In this document: piece after piece, positions 8,463 to 16,243 of the stretch
How the letters are laid out: each line of letters opens with the position of its first letter
How positions within the stretch are numbered: position 1 is the first letter of the stretch
Assembly: GCA_934660915.1 (NCBI GenBank)
Contig: CAKUIF010000002.1
Span: forward strand, 124,001-188,000
Origin: an uncultured Olsenella sp.
GTDB taxonomy: Bacteria; Actinomycetota; Coriobacteriia; Coriobacteriales; Atopobiaceae
DNA length: 64,000 nt
Reading direction: 5' to 3'
The notes under the pieces: generated by a model
What the model was told of the DNA's origin: nothing
The model's database searches: none
What the model saw: the letters and a program-made list of their open reading frames with translations, nothing else
Made by a program: the position numbers and the translations under genes

Positions 8463-9965
8463 CTACTTGATGCCGCTGGCGCGCATCTCCTTGCACTTCT
8501 GCCAATCCTCGACCTCGAGGAAGTAGGTCTCCTTGTGCTTGCGGTACTGGATCTGCGGGATCGCGATGAGGGCGGCGGCGCAGATGACGATGCCGATGAC
8601 GCCGAGGTACTTCATGATCACGGTCATGACCGGCCAGACGGCAGCCCAATCCCACATTCCGATGTAGCCGCCGTAGGCAGCCAGGCCGGTGAGGCCGGCG
8701 ATGAACGCGGAGCCGAAGACCTGGATGAGGCCCGAGATGAAGGGAAGAACGCAGCAGGCGCGCAGGCCGCCCTTGTCGTTGGCGTAGACGCCGATGACGG
8801 CGTTGTCGAAGAACAGGGGCACGAAGCCGGCCATGATCACAACGGGAGACTTGAGCAGCAGCAGGATGCCGATGGCGAGGAACTGGCCAAGAGCGCCAAA
8901 GAGGAAGCCGATGGTCACGGCGTTGGGAGCGCCGAAGCCGAAGGTGACGGCGCAGTCGACGCCGGGGACGGAGCCCTTGAGCAGCTTGGAGGAGATGCCC
9001 TGGAAGGAGTTGGTGAGCTCAGTGACGAAGGTGCGGACGCCGAGCTGAAGGATCGAGAGGTACACGGCGAACTCGAAGGAGGTCGTCAGGATGTACATAA
9101 AGAAGTCCTGGCTCTCCTTCATGAACTTCTGCTCGACGAGGAAGTCGCGGCCGAGGATAACGAGGATGGCGCCAAAGAAGAGCGTCATGAGGATGGCAGT
9201 TGCCACAAGGTTCTCGTTGAAGATCTTCAGGAAGCCGGGGAGCTTGATGTCGTCGACGTTCTTGGACTCCTTCTTTGAGTGCTTGTTCATCCAGTCAGCG
9301 GCCTTGGAAGCGAGGTAGACGCCGAACATCTGCTGGTGGGCGATGGTGAGGCCGGCGCCGTCAGTAAGCTCCTGGGAAGGACGGATGCAGAGGTTGGAGC
9401 CGACGGCCCAATACAGGCCAAGAAGGACGGTCATGATCACGAGGACGACCCAGTCCTGGTCCTTGAGGGCCGGGAAGGCAAAGAGGATCAGGAAGAACGC
9501 GAGGGCGGACTGCTGAACCTGAACGTGGCCGGTGGTAAAGAGCGCGCGGCACTTGGTGACCTTACGGAAGGCGACGAGCACGATGTTCAGAATAAAGGCA
9601 AAGAGCAGGAGGAACATAACGAGCGAGAAGGACTTGCCCGAGATAAAGGACAGTGCAGCGGAGCTGGTGTCCTCCATGGCGGCCTGAACGGCGTTCTGGC
9701 CGAAGTACGGGTCGATAACGCAGGCGTTCATGTTAAAGCGTGTCTGGAGACCTACGAGGACGGGGCGGAAGGCGCTCGTGAGGCCCGAGGAGCCGACCTG
9801 AAGGATTTGATAGCCAATGACGGCCTTGATAAAGCCGGCGAGAATCTCGTACCAAGGCTTCTTCATGAGTGCATAGCCGAGTACGACGATCAAACCGATA
9901 AAGTAGGCGGGCTGCGTGAGGATGTTGTTGACGATCCACGTCCAAATGCCCATTAAGACGTCCAT
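8463..9965 (-). CDS. ulaA: PTS L-ascorbate transporter EIIC component UlaA
   Basis: 500 residues, a polytopic membrane protein with about ten hydrophobic segments. It has typical UlaA/SgaT features: an N-terminal segment MGIWTWIVNNILTQPAYFIG, the soluble stretch HKKESKNVDDIKLPGFL between helices, and GFGAPNAVTIGF. It is the membrane channel that takes up L-ascorbate and presents it to UlaB for phosphorylation. The ATG is preceded by AAAGGAAGC. It lies between ulaC (67 bases upstream) and ulaB on the minus strand. Confidence 0.95.
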   Translation of the reverse strand: MDVLMGIWTWIVNNILTQPAYFIGLIVVLGYALMKKPWYEILAGFIKAVIGYQILQVGSSGLTSAFRPVLVGLQTRFNMNACVIDPYFGQNAVQAAMEDTSSAALSFISGKSFSLVMFLLLFAFILNIVLVAFRKVTKCRALFTTGHVQVQQSALAFFLILFAFPALKDQDWVVLVIMTVLLGLYWAVGSNLCIRPSQELTDGAGLTIAHQQMFGVYLASKAADWMNKHSKKESKNVDDIKLPGFLKIFNENLVATAILMTLFFGAILVILGRDFLVEQKFMKESQDFFMYILTTSFEFAVYLSILQLGVRTFVTELTNSFQGISSKLLKGSVPGVDCAVTFGFGAPNAVTIGFLFGALGQFLAIGILLLLKSPVVIMAGFVPLFFDNAVIGVYANDKGGLRACCVLPFISGLIQVFGSAFIAGLTGLAAYGGYIGMWDWAAVWPVMTVIMKYLGVIGIVICAAALIAIPQIQYRKHKETYFLEVEDWQKCKEMRASGIK

Positions 9966-10032
9966 GTGCTTCCTTTCATTCCTTTACGGAGATGCTCCCA
10001 TGGCAACCCCGATGGTAGTCAGTCGATCGGGT

Positions 10033-10500
10033 CTATTCGTCTCCGACCATGGCATCGATCTCGAGGAGATCCTCGGGCGAGGTCGCCATCTTGAGCTTCT
10101 CGACGGCCTCCTCGTTGGTGAGGACCGCCATCAGGCGCTGCATATTCTTGAAGTGCTCGTCCTGGTTGGTGGAACACAAGGTAAAGAATATCTGCGCGTC
10201 GGTATCGGGCGTCGGGTTCTCCTCATCGAAGTGAACGGACTCGGCGCTGCGCATAAAGCCGATGCCGGTTCCGTTGCAACCCTGGGCGTTCTCGGTGGTG
10301 TGGGGCATCGCGACGCCTGGAACCAACACGATGTAGGGGCCGTTCTTCTCGACGTTCTCGATGATCACGTCAGCGTAGACGGGATCGACAAGGCCCTCGG
10401 CCTCCAGGGGCTTGCAACACTGGCGAAGCGCTTCCCTCCAATCCAGTTGCCCTTCGACGAAGGCATAACGCTTCTTCTCGACGATTTCCTTCAGAAGCAT
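10033..10500 (-). CDS. ulaC: PTS ascorbate-type EIIA component UlaC
   Basis: 155 residues of the mannitol/fructose/ascorbate EIIA family. The phosphorylated histidine is in VAMPHT (residue 67). It takes phosphate from HPr and passes it to UlaB. The ATG is preceded by AAGGAGAGG. As the first gene of the minus-strand operon, its upstream region (10501-10812) is shared with the divergent DeoR regulator and carries the operator-like palindromes. Confidence 0.92.
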   Translation of the reverse strand: MLLKEIVEKKRYAFVEGQLDWREALRQCCKPLEAEGLVDPVYADVIIENVEKNGPYIVLVPGVAMPHTTENAQGCNGTGIGFMRSAESVHFDEENPTPDTDAQIFFTLCSTNQDEHFKNMQRLMAVLTNEEAVEKLKMATSPEDLLEIDAMVGDE

Positions 10501-10812
10501 CCGGAACCTCTCCTTCCCTTGATGCCATGAATCATTACCGTATCACCGTTCATAGTGTTCGAACGTTACGAACGACTTACTGGCTCTGTTATAGCTTAAT
10601 TGTTCATGTTGAATGTTCGTTTTGGATAGAATCGCCGCGAACGGTAGTGTTTTCCCGGTAGGCGGTTATACAGATATACTTAGAACAATCAGATTGTTCA
10701 CTTCTGCTAAGGTATCCCTATCGAATAATCCAAATCGTTCAACGATTGAACGAACTGCTCAGTTTCATGTTCCCTATACTCATGAACAAGAGCTCGAATC
10801 AAGGCAGGTCCC
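10501..10812. promoter_or_regulatory. Divergent ula/DeoR control region with three 17-base palindromes
   Basis: This 312-base gap is AT-rich and full of GTTC/GAAC half-sites. Three 17-base dyads stand out: 10557-10573 (GTTCG-7-CGAAC), 10683-10699 (GAACAA-5-TTGTTC) and 10736-10752 (CGTTCAA-3-TTGAACG). Further GTTC copies lie at 10601-10618 (TGTTCATGTTGAATGTTC), and TTCATG/CATGAA flank 10767-10791. The arrangement fits cooperative binding and looping by the adjacent DeoR-family repressor, controlling both directions. Which site belongs to which promoter cannot be told by eye. Confidence 0.75.
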
Positions 10813-11586
10813 ATGGCAGACAAAAAAAGCCGCGGCTTCGTGGAGCAGCGGCGCCAGACCATACTCAATCTACTTCGCGAGAAAGGCCGCGTCAGCGTGG
10901 CCGAGCTCTCCGAGAAACTGGGCATCAGCTCATTGACGGTACGCCGCGACCTCGACGAGCTCGAAGCGCGCGGGCAGGTCACGCGCCGCTACGGCGAGGC
11001 ACTTCTTTCCGAAGGCGGCGGCGATGGCCGGGGGACCGCCGCCGATCCCTTCGAGGATGCAAAGTCGCGTATAGCCCAAGCGGCGGCGGCGCTCGTAAAC
11101 GACCGAGAGCTGCTGTTCGTCAACACCAGCTCAACTGCGCTCGGTGCCATCAAATACTTGAGCGCCCACGGCGTCACGGTGGTCACCAACAGCCTTCACG
11201 GCCAAGAGCTCCCCACCCCCGAGGGCGGCATGGTGCTTGTGACCGGCGGCGAGGTTCGTCCGCCGCGCGGCGTCCTTTCCGGAGAGTTCGCGCTCGCAAA
11301 CATCCGCAGCGTCGCCGCAAGCACCTGCTTCGTCGGATGCGCCGGCATCAGCCTCACCGGCGGCATCACGTCCACCACGCAGCAGGAGGCAATCGTCAAC
11401 TCCCTCATGGTTGAGCGCAGCGAGCGCATGATCCTGCTTGCCGACTCGCGCAAGCTCGGTATCAGCGCAGGTTTCAGCTATGCCGACCTCAGCCGCGTCA
11501 ACCTGCTCATCACCGACACCGGGGCCACCGACGAAGACGTCGAAGTGCTCCTCGAGGCAGGCATTCACGAGATTCGCCGCGTCTAG
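10813..11586 (+). CDS. DeoR-family repressor, probable regulator of the ula operon
   Basis: 257 residues. The N-terminal DeoR helix-turn-helix has the family pattern VSVAELSEKLGISSLTVRRD, followed by LEARGQVTRRYGEAL. The C-terminal DeoR sensor domain (VTNSLHG, SLTGGITS, MILLADSRKLG) is of the sugar-phosphate isomerase-like fold that senses a phosphorylated intermediate. UlaR of E. coli has the same architecture and answers to L-ascorbate 6-phosphate; the divergent position beside ulaC makes a UlaR role likely (context inference). ATG start with AGGCAGG upstream. It shares a bidirectional terminator with the facing gat operon. Confidence 0.88.
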   Translation: MADKKSRGFVEQRRQTILNLLREKGRVSVAELSEKLGISSLTVRRDLDELEARGQVTRRYGEALLSEGGGDGRGTAADPFEDAKSRIAQAAAALVNDRELLFVNTSSTALGAIKYLSAHGVTVVTNSLHGQELPTPEGGMVLVTGGEVRPPRGVLSGEFALANIRSVAASTCFVGCAGISLTGGITSTTQQEAIVNSLMVERSERMILLADSRKLGISAGFSYADLSRVNLLITDTGATDEDVEVLLEAGIHEIRRV

Positions 11587-11615
11587 GCGCACCACGCCAA
11601 CCAGCCAACAAAAAT

Positions 11616-11645
11616 ACCGCCGGGTACCCGATGGTGCCCGGCGGT
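11616..11645. terminator. Bidirectional terminator between DeoR gene and gat operon
   Basis: A 13-bp stem (11616-11628 with 11633-11645, one wobble) closes the four-base loop CGAT. On the minus strand it is followed by ATTTTTG, on the plus strand by CTCTTT. It lies between two converging genes and can serve both. Confidence 0.85.
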
Positions 11646-11668
11646 CTCTTTAACGCTCTTTGCGAGTC

Positions 11669-12142
11669 CTACTCCTCGCAGTACTTGACCACGGTCTCGA
11701 TCATGCCTTCCGGCGTGGTCTGGGACATGATGTCCGCGGACGCCGCGTCGTCGATGAAGATCCCCAAAAACGCCTGGAGCACCGCGACTTGGCCCTCCTC
11801 GTGGGCAAAAAGCCCGAGGTTCACGATGAGCTGCGCGTTGACGAGGCCCGTGTCGGCCATGCCGTCGAACTCGATCGGCTCCTTCGGCTTGATGATCGCG
11901 ATGTAGGGCTTGATCAGGTTCTCGGGGTCGACGTGCGGAAGCGCCACCGAGATCGAGGTGCACTCGAGTCCGGTCGGATAGTTCTTCTCACGCTCAAGGA
12001 TGGCGTCGAGCCAGGAATCCTTGACGTAGCCGCCCTCCTTGAGCTTCTCGCCAAGCTTCTTGAAGAAATCGAAGCGGTCGTCGGCCTCGAAGTCAAAGAA
12101 GACGAGCTCGGGCTTGAGCAGGCTGGTATCGATCATAGGCAC
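11669..12142 (-). CDS. gatA: PTS galactitol-type EIIA component
   Basis: 157 residues of the mannitol-fructose/galactitol EIIA family; the phosphohistidine is in VALPHVDPEN (about residue 70). It should accept phosphate from HPr for the EIIB encoded at 14245. A GTG start at 12142 has GAGGG six bases upstream; ATG at 12136 is an alternative. It is the last gene of the minus-strand operon. The true sugar is unknown, since no dehydrogenase or kinase for galactitol breakdown is in the operon. Confidence 0.85.
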   Translation of the reverse strand: MPMIDTSLLKPELVFFDFEADDRFDFFKKLGEKLKEGGYVKDSWLDAILEREKNYPTGLECTSISVALPHVDPENLIKPYIAIIKPKEPIEFDGMADTGLVNAQLIVNLGLFAHEEGQVAVLQAFLGIFIDDAASADIMSQTTPEGMIETVVKYCEE

Positions 12143-12157
12143 GCATCACCCTCTCTG

Positions 12158-12664
12158 TTATCGTTTCTTTGAGTTGCTTTTGGGCAGGCCGGCTGTCGAC
12201 TTTCTTGCTTGAACGCGCAGCGAATCGGGTGCGACGCGCTCTTCGATCTCGAGGAGACGAGAGGCGAGCTCCTCCCCATCCCCGAAAACGTTGGTCGGGA
12301 TCCAATACCGGCCGCGCAGGGCATTGTGATCGCCCATCCGAACGTACATCTTTCCGCCGCTTCCCCCGCGGATAGAATAGTCCGCGAGCTCGTCGATTAT
12401 GTAGCTCTTTGACTTCCCAAAGACCTCAACGGATATCCTGTCGTCCCCGACGGTTATCGAGTGGGGGTAGCAGCCTGCAATGAAGGTGTTCCACACCTGA
12501 TAAACGGCGACTATCGAGCCGATCGCGAACACAGGCCACACGCCGAAGCTGTTCACATATGCATGCCAACCCAAAAACAAGACCAAGAAGGCGCAGAAGC
12601 CTCCCTCGACCTTGACCTCTATGGTGTAGTACGGCTCGGTATAGGTGTACGTTTTTGTCTGCAT
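12158..12664 (-). CDS. Uncharacterised two-helix membrane protein within the gat PTS operon
   Basis: 168 residues from an ATG preceded by AAGGGG. After a short N-terminal beta-rich start there are two adjacent hydrophobic helices (about residues 22-65, including FLVLFLGWHAYVNSF and VFAIGSIVAVYQVW). The C-terminal half is soluble and has the look of a PH-like domain (HSITVGDDRISVEVFG, SYIIDELADYSIRGG), ending in a basic tail. This topology is common in small bacterial membrane-PH proteins of unknown role. It lies between gatC (91 bases upstream) and gatA (15 bases downstream) on the same strand, so it is co-transcribed with the transporter. No function can be assigned. Confidence 0.75.
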   Translation of the reverse strand: MQTKTYTYTEPYYTIEVKVEGGFCAFLVLFLGWHAYVNSFGVWPVFAIGSIVAVYQVWNTFIAGCYPHSITVGDDRISVEVFGKSKSYIIDELADYSIRGGSGGKMYVRMGDHNALRGRYWIPTNVFGDGEELASRLLEIEERVAPDSLRVQARKSTAGLPKSNSKKR

Positions 12665-12755
12665 CAACGCCCCTTAACGGAGAGGCCCGCACCTCGTTCG
12701 ATGCGAGCCCCATGGTCAATATCCGCTCGTTGCCTCGGGCAGTCGGCAAATCCGA

Positions 12756-14180
12756 CTATTGCTGAGTTTCCTCAGCAGCAGAAGCCGTGGCGGCGTGCAT
12801 CTGGGCTGCCTCTTTGAGGATGCGCCGGCGATTCCAGATCGCCAGGGCAATCACGGCAAGCGCGCACAACCCGAGGCCGATGGGGCCGAAGAACCCGGCT
12901 GCGCGCGTGATAGCCCACGTAAGCGGATTCGCTCCGTCGCAAATCGACGAGATGGCAGCCGCACCGCCCATGTCAAAGCCGACGTTCGCCGCCGCGCTGG
13001 TGATGAGCGGCGACAGGTCGGTGGCGATGTAGAAGCCGACGGCAAGAACCACGATGCCAGTGAGCAGGCCTCGGAAACCGTTCTCGTGAACGATCGGGGT
13101 AACAAGAACGAGCATATAGGGAATAACCGCAAGGTCAGCCAGGGGAACCATCTTGTTGCCAGGGAGGACGAAGGCAAGAAAGATGGAGACCGGGACCAGA
13201 ATGAGGGCCATGGTCAGTGTCACGGGGTGGCCGGTGCCGACGGCGGAGTCGAGGCCGATATAAATCTTGCCGCGATTCTGGAAGCGGCTCTGAATGAAGG
13301 CGGACGCCGCGTCGGAGACGGGCATGAGGCCCTCCATCAGCAGAGCGGCCATCTTTGGAATCAAGACCATAACGGCACCCATGTAGACGGCCATGGAGAG
13401 GACGGACGGGGTAGTGGTTCCGTCGGCCGCGGTTGCAGGCAGAAACCCGTAGCCCGCAAGAAGGCCGATCAAAAGACCGATGATGGAGCCGAGAAGCACA
13501 GGCTCGCCAAAAACGCCGAACTGCTTCTGCATGGTGCGGACGTTGATGTCGATCTTGTTCAGTCCGGGAATCTTGTCGATTACCCAGTTCACTGCATAGG
13601 CGATGGGGGCGTACGCGCCGGCGAAGCCATGGGGAATGGAGACGCCCGGAAGCCCAAGGGACTCCTCAACCATCGGGGCGGTGACGTCGCCGATGATCAG
13701 CACGACGACCTCGTTGATGACGGCGGCGGCGATGCCAAGCGCCACGCTATCGGTAACGATGGCCACAAGAGCGCCCGTGAAGGCAAAGTGCCAGTAGTTC
13801 CAAATGTCGACGTCCGCAGTCTGGGTTGTGTTGGTGAGCAGCATGATAATGTTCACCACCAGACCCAGGGGAATGATGATGGTGCCGACAATGGACCCCA
13901 TCGCAATTGCGGAGGCGGCGGGCCAGCCGACGTCGAGGACGGAGAGCTCGAGGCCGAAGCGCTCGACCATTGCCGTCACGCCCGCGGCGAGGTCGGTTCC
14001 CATGAGCTGATTGATCACAAGGTTCAGCCCGATAAAGCCGATGCCGACGGTAAGGCCCGCTTTAAGGCTCTTTCCGAAGCCGGCACCAAACAATACACCC
14101 AGAATCGTCAGCACAATAGGCATGACGACGGATACCCCGAGGCTTGAAAGCCCCGAGAAAAAAGTGACTATCGCGTCCAT
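12756..14180 (-). CDS. gatC: PTS galactitol-type EIIC component
   Basis: 474 residues with about ten to eleven hydrophobic segments and strong resemblance to GatC: the N-terminal VVMPIVLTILGVLFGAGFGK, GIGFIGLNLVINQLMG, and the conserved loop after NYWHFAFTG. It forms the membrane channel for a hexitol-like sugar. The C-terminus ends in a charged cytosolic tail. ATG start with AAAGAGAGA upstream. It is in order gatB-gatC-unknown-gatA behind the GntR regulator. Confidence 0.92.
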   Translation of the reverse strand: MDAIVTFFSGLSSLGVSVVMPIVLTILGVLFGAGFGKSLKAGLTVGIGFIGLNLVINQLMGTDLAAGVTAMVERFGLELSVLDVGWPAASAIAMGSIVGTIIIPLGLVVNIIMLLTNTTQTADVDIWNYWHFAFTGALVAIVTDSVALGIAAAVINEVVVLIIGDVTAPMVEESLGLPGVSIPHGFAGAYAPIAYAVNWVIDKIPGLNKIDINVRTMQKQFGVFGEPVLLGSIIGLLIGLLAGYGFLPATAADGTTTPSVLSMAVYMGAVMVLIPKMAALLMEGLMPVSDAASAFIQSRFQNRGKIYIGLDSAVGTGHPVTLTMALILVPVSIFLAFVLPGNKMVPLADLAVIPYMLVLVTPIVHENGFRGLLTGIVVLAVGFYIATDLSPLITSAAANVGFDMGGAAAISSICDGANPLTWAITRAAGFFGPIGLGLCALAVIALAIWNRRRILKEAAQMHAATASAAEETQQ

Positions 14181-14244
14181 TGCTTCTCTCTTTCCTATTG
14201 CCGATAACCCTCAAGCGGCCACAGTAACTCGTTGCATGCGAAAA

Positions 14245-14529
14245 CTACTTCGACATGATTTCGACGATCTTTTGCTCCGCTGCAGCGCGGCCCATTCCCG
14301 TCAAGAACGGAAGGCCACTAACGAACTCGCATTTCAGGTCGGCGGGCGCAACCGTAGTGGCAACGAGCAGCGCGGCGTCGGCGCACTGGGAGGGTGCCTC
14401 GGCGATGGAGCACTGCACAATACGGTACGTACCGGCCAGTCCATTGGAGTCAAGAAGGTCCTTGATCTTTGCGGCGACCGCCGTGGAGGTGGCGACACCT
14501 GAACCGCATGCAACAACAAGCTTTTTCAT
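14245..14529 (-). CDS. gatB: PTS galactitol-type EIIB component
   Basis: 94 residues, the standard GatB length. The phosphocysteine loop VVACGSGVATSTA is at the N-terminus. It transfers phosphate from the EIIA at 11669 to the sugar in the EIIC at 12756. The ATG is preceded by AAAGGA. It begins the structural part of the operon, 119 bases after the regulator stop; this gap is AT-rich and may hold a second promoter. Confidence 0.9.
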   Translation of the reverse strand: MKKLVVACGSGVATSTAVAAKIKDLLDSNGLAGTYRIVQCSIAEAPSQCADAALLVATTVAPADLKCEFVSGLPFLTGMGRAAAEQKIVEIMSK

Positions 14530-14648
14530 AATTTATCCTTTCCAAATAAACAGCATCTTGGCTAATTCCCACTTCGATTTACTTACTAGCCCGTTTGATA
14601 GAGCGTGAAACCTGCTTTCATAAGCGACATTCTTTTGGCACATCCATC

Positions 14649-15398
14649 CTAGAACTGGTACGCGGTGCTCACGATTGCCTGCCCTGGCGTCAGCCACGTG
14701 GTAGACCACTCGATGGAGCGGCCGTCCTCGAGCCTTATGTTCTGCTCAAGCACGAGCACCGCCGCGCTGTCGTCGCATCCCAAAAGCTCAGCGTGATCGT
14801 GGCCCGCGACGCGCGCGGTATATCGCATATCTGATCGGCGAATCTTTCCTCCCGAGCACAGCTCGACGGCATCAAACATCGAGATCTTGGTGAAGTCCAG
14901 GTCCTCAAGCCCAGGGCACACCACAAGATTCGACCAACTCTCCTGGCAAAGAACCGGGCTTCCCTCCACCGTGCGCACGCGGCGCAACAGCATGGTTTTC
15001 TCGCCCTCCGCCAACCCGAGTTCGTTTGCGACGTCAAGAGGAGCCGGTATCACACGCATCTCAACGACGCGGGTCTTGAACTGCTTTCCCTGCTGTGCAA
15101 GGGACGCAGCGAACGAGAGCGGCCTTGTGCCCGCCGGGTGTGTGATGTCCGCGTCCGCAACATAAGTGCCACTTCCGCGTTTCTGAATCAGGAGCCCTTC
15201 GGCAACAAGCTGCTTGATAGCCTTACGGACCGTTCCGCGAGACACCTGGAATATGGCAACAATCTCGTTCTCGGATGGAATCCTGGAGCCGACCGGCCAT
15301 TCTTTAAGGTCAATCTTGGTCCTCACCCTATCCGCAAGCTGCGCGTAGAGTGGTCGAAGCCCTGATTTATCCAACGATGATGATTCATCTTTAGTCAT
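14649..15398 (-). CDS. GntR/HutC-family regulator with UTRA domain
   Basis: 249 residues. The N-terminal winged helix (PLYAQLADRVRTKI, GSRIPSENEIVAIFQVSRGTVRKAI, LLIQKRGSGTYV) is classic GntR. The remainder is a UTRA ligand domain of HutC type (MLLRRVRTVEGSPVLCQESW, LVLEQNIRLEDGRSIEWSTTW). It probably represses the PTS genes immediately downstream on the same strand and responds to a phosphorylated sugar. A dyad operator lies about 40-65 bases upstream of its start, which suggests autoregulation of the whole operon. The Shine-Dalgarno is weak. Confidence 0.88.
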   Translation of the reverse strand: MTKDESSSLDKSGLRPLYAQLADRVRTKIDLKEWPVGSRIPSENEIVAIFQVSRGTVRKAIKQLVAEGLLIQKRGSGTYVADADITHPAGTRPLSFAASLAQQGKQFKTRVVEMRVIPAPLDVANELGLAEGEKTMLLRRVRTVEGSPVLCQESWSNLVVCPGLEDLDFTKISMFDAVELCSGGKIRRSDMRYTARVAGHDHAELLGCDDSAAVLVLEQNIRLEDGRSIEWSTTWLTPGQAIVSTAYQF

Positions 15399-15439
15399 CG
15401 ATAGTCACCAAATAACACCTAAGGTAAGTTGTTTAGCTT

Positions 15440-15463
15440 TTGTACTGTACATTATGTGTACAA
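15440..15463. promoter_or_regulatory. Probable GntR operator
   Basis: TGTACA (15446-15451), a five-base spacer and TGTACA (15457-15462) form a perfect dyad, itself flanked so that TTGTAC...GTACAA extends it (15440-15463). It lies upstream of the GntR/UTRA gene, and HutC-type regulators commonly bind dyads of TGTA...TACA type, so it is the best candidate operator. Confidence 0.65.
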
Positions 15464-15475
15464 CTTTTCTTGCCA

Positions 15476-15561
15476 AAAAAAGGACCCCCAGCCGATTCTC
15501 CGCATAACCGAAAGAAATCGACTGGGTGGTTGAAAGCTCTTTATCAAGAGTCTGAAGAGCT
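15476..15561 (-). terminator. Weak terminator-like hairpins after purN
   Basis: On the minus strand past the purN stop there are two short stems: 15535-15541 with 15555-15561 (7 bp), and 15491-15497 with 15516-15522 (7 bp, one wobble), then seven T at 15476-15482. The second stem is eight bases from the T-run, so this is a plausible but not ideal terminator. Confidence 0.4.
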
Positions 15562-15571
15562 GTGGCAGTGC

Positions 15572-16243
15572 CTACTCGGGATCCACGTCCACGTGGCCGT
15601 CATCGCGCAGGTGCACACGACCAGCGGCGAGCCAGCCCACGACCTCGGGATACAGCTCATGCTCGATGGCGTGGATGTGCTCCTCAAGGGTGTCGACGTC
15701 CCAGCCCTCCTCCACCGGCAGCGCGCGCTGCGCGATGATGGGGCCGCAGTCGTACTTGTCGTCGGCGAAGTGAACCGTCACGCCCGTGACCTTGACGCCG
15801 TAGTCGAAGGCGTCCTGGATGGCGTGCGCCCCCTTGAAGCTGGGAAGAAGTGCCGGGTGAAGGTTGACGATGCGGCCGGGGTACGCCTCGAGCAGCGGCT
15901 TTCTGACCATGCGCATGTAGCCCGCCATGATCACGTACTCGCAGCCCGCCTCCTTGAGGGCCGCCGCGATCTTTTCGTCGGCCGCCTCGGGCTCGGCATA
16001 CTCGGACTTCTCCATGACGAGGATCGGAAGGCCGGCTTCGCGGGCGCGCTCGATGCCGCGCACGCCCGGGCGGCTCGACACCACAAGCGCCACCTCGGCA
16101 TTGAGCGAGCCGTCGGCAATGCGGTCGACGATGGCCTGCAGGTTGGTTCCGCTACCGGAGATGAGGACACCGATCTTCAGCGGCGCGGCCTCGTCGTCCT
16201 CGACGAGGCGGCAGACACCGCCCTCGCAGCTCCAGTGGCTCAT
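15572..16243 (-). CDS. purN: Phosphoribosylglycinamide formyltransferase PurN
   Basis: 223 residues. It uses 10-formyltetrahydrofolate to formylate GAR, the third step of IMP synthesis. Family motifs are IGVLISGSGTNLQAI, MAGYMRMV, NLHPALLPSFKGAHAIQDA (Asn-His catalytic pair) and GVTVHFADDKYDCGPII (catalytic Asp). A 20-residue N-terminal leader with two cysteines precedes the usual start. The ATG overlaps the purM stop (ATGA), showing translational coupling. Confidence 0.95.
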   Translation of the reverse strand: MSHWSCEGGVCRLVEDDEAAPLKIGVLISGSGTNLQAIVDRIADGSLNAEVALVVSSRPGVRGIERAREAGLPILVMEKSEYAEPEAADEKIAAALKEAGCEYVIMAGYMRMVRKPLLEAYPGRIVNLHPALLPSFKGAHAIQDAFDYGVKVTGVTVHFADDKYDCGPIIAQRALPVEEGWDVDTLEEHIHAIEHELYPEVVGWLAAGRVHLRDDGHVDVDPE

